Shown piece by piece: positions 5,541 to 6,789 of a DNA stretch of 6,789 bases; the stretch's first letter is position 1; the number at the start of each line of letters is the position of its first letter. The position numbers and the translations under genes are program-made. The notes beneath the pieces were generated by a model. It was not told the DNA's origin, searched no databases, and saw nothing but the letters and a program-made list of their open reading frames with translations. The stretch lies in contig CAJUKP010000050.1 of NCBI GenBank assembly GCA_910587165.1, positions 1 to 6,789 of the forward strand. The letters run 5' to 3'. The stretch comes from an uncultured Duncaniella sp. Lineage in GTDB: Bacteria > Bacteroidota > Bacteroidia > Bacteroidales > Muribaculaceae.

Positions 5541-6695
5541 CGGAGCTTTCCTGAGCCGTTTCACTGTTCCTGACGGAGCGTGATTCTCATGCCGCTCTTC
5601 CTCCCTGACAACCTGTGCCGGGGCCGGGAGGGCGGCCGGTGTTTTTGCAGAGTCGGTCTGCTCCCTGGCTTCAGCATGACCGGGGGATGGCTGTATACGG
5701 GCGCGGAGCATGGTATCGGCACTGTAGAGCGACCGGCCGCGGTAGAGATACCGGCCGGTGCTGTCGGTGACAATGTAGAACGGCACTGCCGCGACGGACA
5801 GATTGCGTATCTGCTGGCCTGCCACACCTCCGGGAACCCACGCCTGTTGCCATGTGGCGCTGTCGCGGGAGATGGCCTGCTGCCATAGGGCTGTATCGCG
5901 CGCCAGCGAGATGTCCAGAATGGCCAGACGGCGTGTGGGGATATCTTTGCGGAGCTTGCGCAGGCGGCTTGTGATCGAGTCGGGCTTGCGCGAATCGTTG
6001 AACACCAGCAGGCCGTAGCCCTGCATACCGGAATTGAATCTTACCGTGGTATCGCTGCCTGTCCTGATGGCGAGGTTGGGAACTTCGTTCTTCACGGCGG
6101 CGGAAAGCTGCACTCCCAGCAGGGAGGCAAAGCTCCCCGAGAGCCAGGTGGGGCGGGCATCGGCTGTGATGGTGTTGAGCAGAGAATCGGCCCTGAGTTC
6201 GTGGCCCGGGGTGTGGAAATAATTCATGAGCAGCATTGTGGATGCCATAGAGCCCGGCGCCGCATGAATCTCACGGGTCACCAGGGCATTGATCTCATCC
6301 TCTGAGCCGTGGCGCAGGAGCGAGTCGTTGGCAGCCGTGATGCGTGCGTATGAGGCCGATGCTTCATTACCCTCGACTGTCAGTGACGAGGGATCGTCAA
6401 TCTTCATTTTCACGGTCAGATGGTCGCCGTTCCTGCCTATTATGCAGAACAGACGGCGGTTGTCGAGCGTGAATGCCTCGAGCATGGCCGGACGTGGCAG
6501 ATCGACACGCATTTCCACCTTACCGTCGACGGGATGGAACGGCAGACGTTTCACCCCGCGGTCGGCATATATCAGTTCGATGCCTTTGTTGCCAAGGCCC
6601 TCGATTTCGCAGTTGATCACACATTCGTCGCTGCCGCCGCATCCGGTGAGAGCGGTGAGAACGACCATGATAAGAAGATTTACGAGTGATTTCAT
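5514..6695 (-). CDS. Lipoprotein with DUF4369-like N-terminus and a cysteine-less TlpA/thioredoxin-like domain
   Basis: The 393-residue product starts with a lipoprotein signal peptide (MKSLVNLLIMVVLTALTGC; lipobox LTGC, lipidated Cys19). The next residues GGSDE resemble the acidic lipoprotein export signal of Bacteroidetes, so surface exposure is possible. Residues about 25-115 form a beta-rich domain like DUF4369, and 116-200 look helical. Residues about 205-333 read as a thioredoxin fold: GYGLLVFNDSRKPDSITSRL (226-245) aligns with the strand-CPDC-helix of TlpA-type proteins, and AAVPFYIVTDSTGRYLYRG (302-320) keeps the cis-proline loop. Both active-site cysteines are replaced (Lys237, Ser240), so a redox role is unlikely. 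The last 60 residues are rich in Pro, Ala, Glu and Arg and look disordered. No in-frame start lies between the ATG and a TAG at 6732-6734. Its end overlaps the convergent GH2 gene by 27 bp. Function unknown. Confidence 0.8.
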   Translation of the reverse strand: MKSLVNLLIMVVLTALTGCGGSDECVINCEIEGLGNKGIELIYADRGVKRLPFHPVDGKVEMRVDLPRPAMLEAFTLDNRRLFCIIGRNGDHLTVKMKIDDPSSLTVEGNEASASYARITAANDSLLRHGSEDEINALVTREIHAAPGSMASTMLLMNYFHTPGHELRADSLLNTITADARPTWLSGSFASLLGVQLSAAVKNEVPNLAIRTGSDTTVRFNSGMQGYGLLVFNDSRKPDSITSRLRKLRKDIPTRRLAILDISLARDTALWQQAISRDSATWQQAWVPGGVAGQQIRNLSVAAVPFYIVTDSTGRYLYRGRSLYSADTMLRARIQPSPGHAEAREQTDSAKTPAALPAPAQVVREEERHENHAPSGTVKRLRKAPSLPSAGTR

Positions 6696-6703
6696 AACGC
6701 CCG

Positions 6704-6735
6704 CAAAATTACAACAAAATCCTCCGATTTCCTAA
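6704..6735 (-). promoter_or_regulatory. Possible promoter of the lipoprotein gene, giving a nearly leaderless mRNA
   Basis: On the minus strand TAATTTTG (6704-6711) matches the -7 element. TTAGG (6731-6735) stands 19 bp upstream, in the same place and spacing as in the glmS promoter. The box ends only 8 bp before the ATG at 6695, so the start of transcription would fall at about 6697-6700 and leave a leader of some 2-5 nt. Either the mRNA is nearly leaderless or the box is a chance match and the real promoter is elsewhere. Confidence 0.35.
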
Positions 6736-6741
6736 GAGGGT

Positions 6742-6762
6742 GTTTAATAACAAATGTTAAAC
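6742..6762. repeat. Short inverted repeat at the right window edge
   Basis: GTTTAA (6742-6747) and TTAAAC (6757-6762) form a 6-bp inverted repeat with a 9-nt spacer. It lies upstream of the lipoprotein gene's possible -33 element and of a plus-strand TATTTTTG (6774-6781) that could be the -7 box of a divergent gene beyond the window. An operator is possible. Such a short AT-rich repeat may also be chance. Confidence 0.25.
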
Positions 6763-6789
6763 CAGAGTGGATGTATTTTTGAGGTAAAT

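Noticed and set aside
6774..6781. Plus-strand TATTTTTG as promoter of a gene beyond the right edge
   Set aside because: It matches the -7 box but has no TTTG or TTAGG 19-20 bp upstream, and no following gene can be seen.

Overview
The window is chromosomal DNA of a Bacteroidetes bacterium, most likely of the order Bacteroidales. Support comes from the promoter type (four copies of TAnnTTTG, two with a well-placed TTTG at -33), the absence of strong Shine-Dalgarno sequences, a GH2 enzyme of the periplasmic kind common in gut Bacteroidales, and a lipoprotein that looks built from a DUF4369-like and a TlpA-like part. The coding DNA is fairly GC-rich, which would suit a family such as Muribaculaceae, but that placement is only a guess.

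Layout from left to right. Bases 1-47 are the 5' part of a tRNA-Thr(UGU) on the minus strand, with its own promoter at 101-132. Bases 220-302 hold a strong hairpin and a perfect 16-bp tandem repeat just past the 3' end of glmS. Bases 318-2165 (minus) are glmS, complete, with all recognisable active-site motifs. Bases 2166-2574 are a dense 409-bp divergent intergenic region: a 15-bp perfect hairpin at the predicted 5' end of the glmS mRNA, the glmS promoter, an 82-nt element of five nested helices followed by a T-tract (candidate small RNA or terminator), a repeated A-rich motif and the promoter of the next gene. Bases 2575-3042 (plus) encode an Lrp/AsnC-family regulator. Bases 3114-5540 (plus) encode a secreted GH2 beta-galactosidase-like enzyme. 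Bases 5514-6695 (minus) encode a lipoprotein whose end overlaps the GH2 gene tail-to-tail by 27 bp. The last 94 bases hold its promoter and a small inverted repeat.

How the genes may work together: GlmS makes glucosamine-6-phosphate from fructose-6-phosphate and glutamine, at the branch between sugar and nitrogen metabolism. An amino-acid-responsive Lrp-type regulator read divergently from the same intergenic region is a reasonable candidate regulator of glmS, but this is inference. The GH2 gene has no visible promoter of its own and may be read from the regulator's promoter. No SusC/SusD pair, transposase, CRISPR array or defence gene is present.

Most of the window is ordinary core genome. 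The least explained parts are the structured element at 2350-2440, the 5'-terminal hairpin of the glmS transcript, and the lipoprotein whose thioredoxin-like domain carries K-P-D-S where related TlpA-type proteins carry C-P-D-C.
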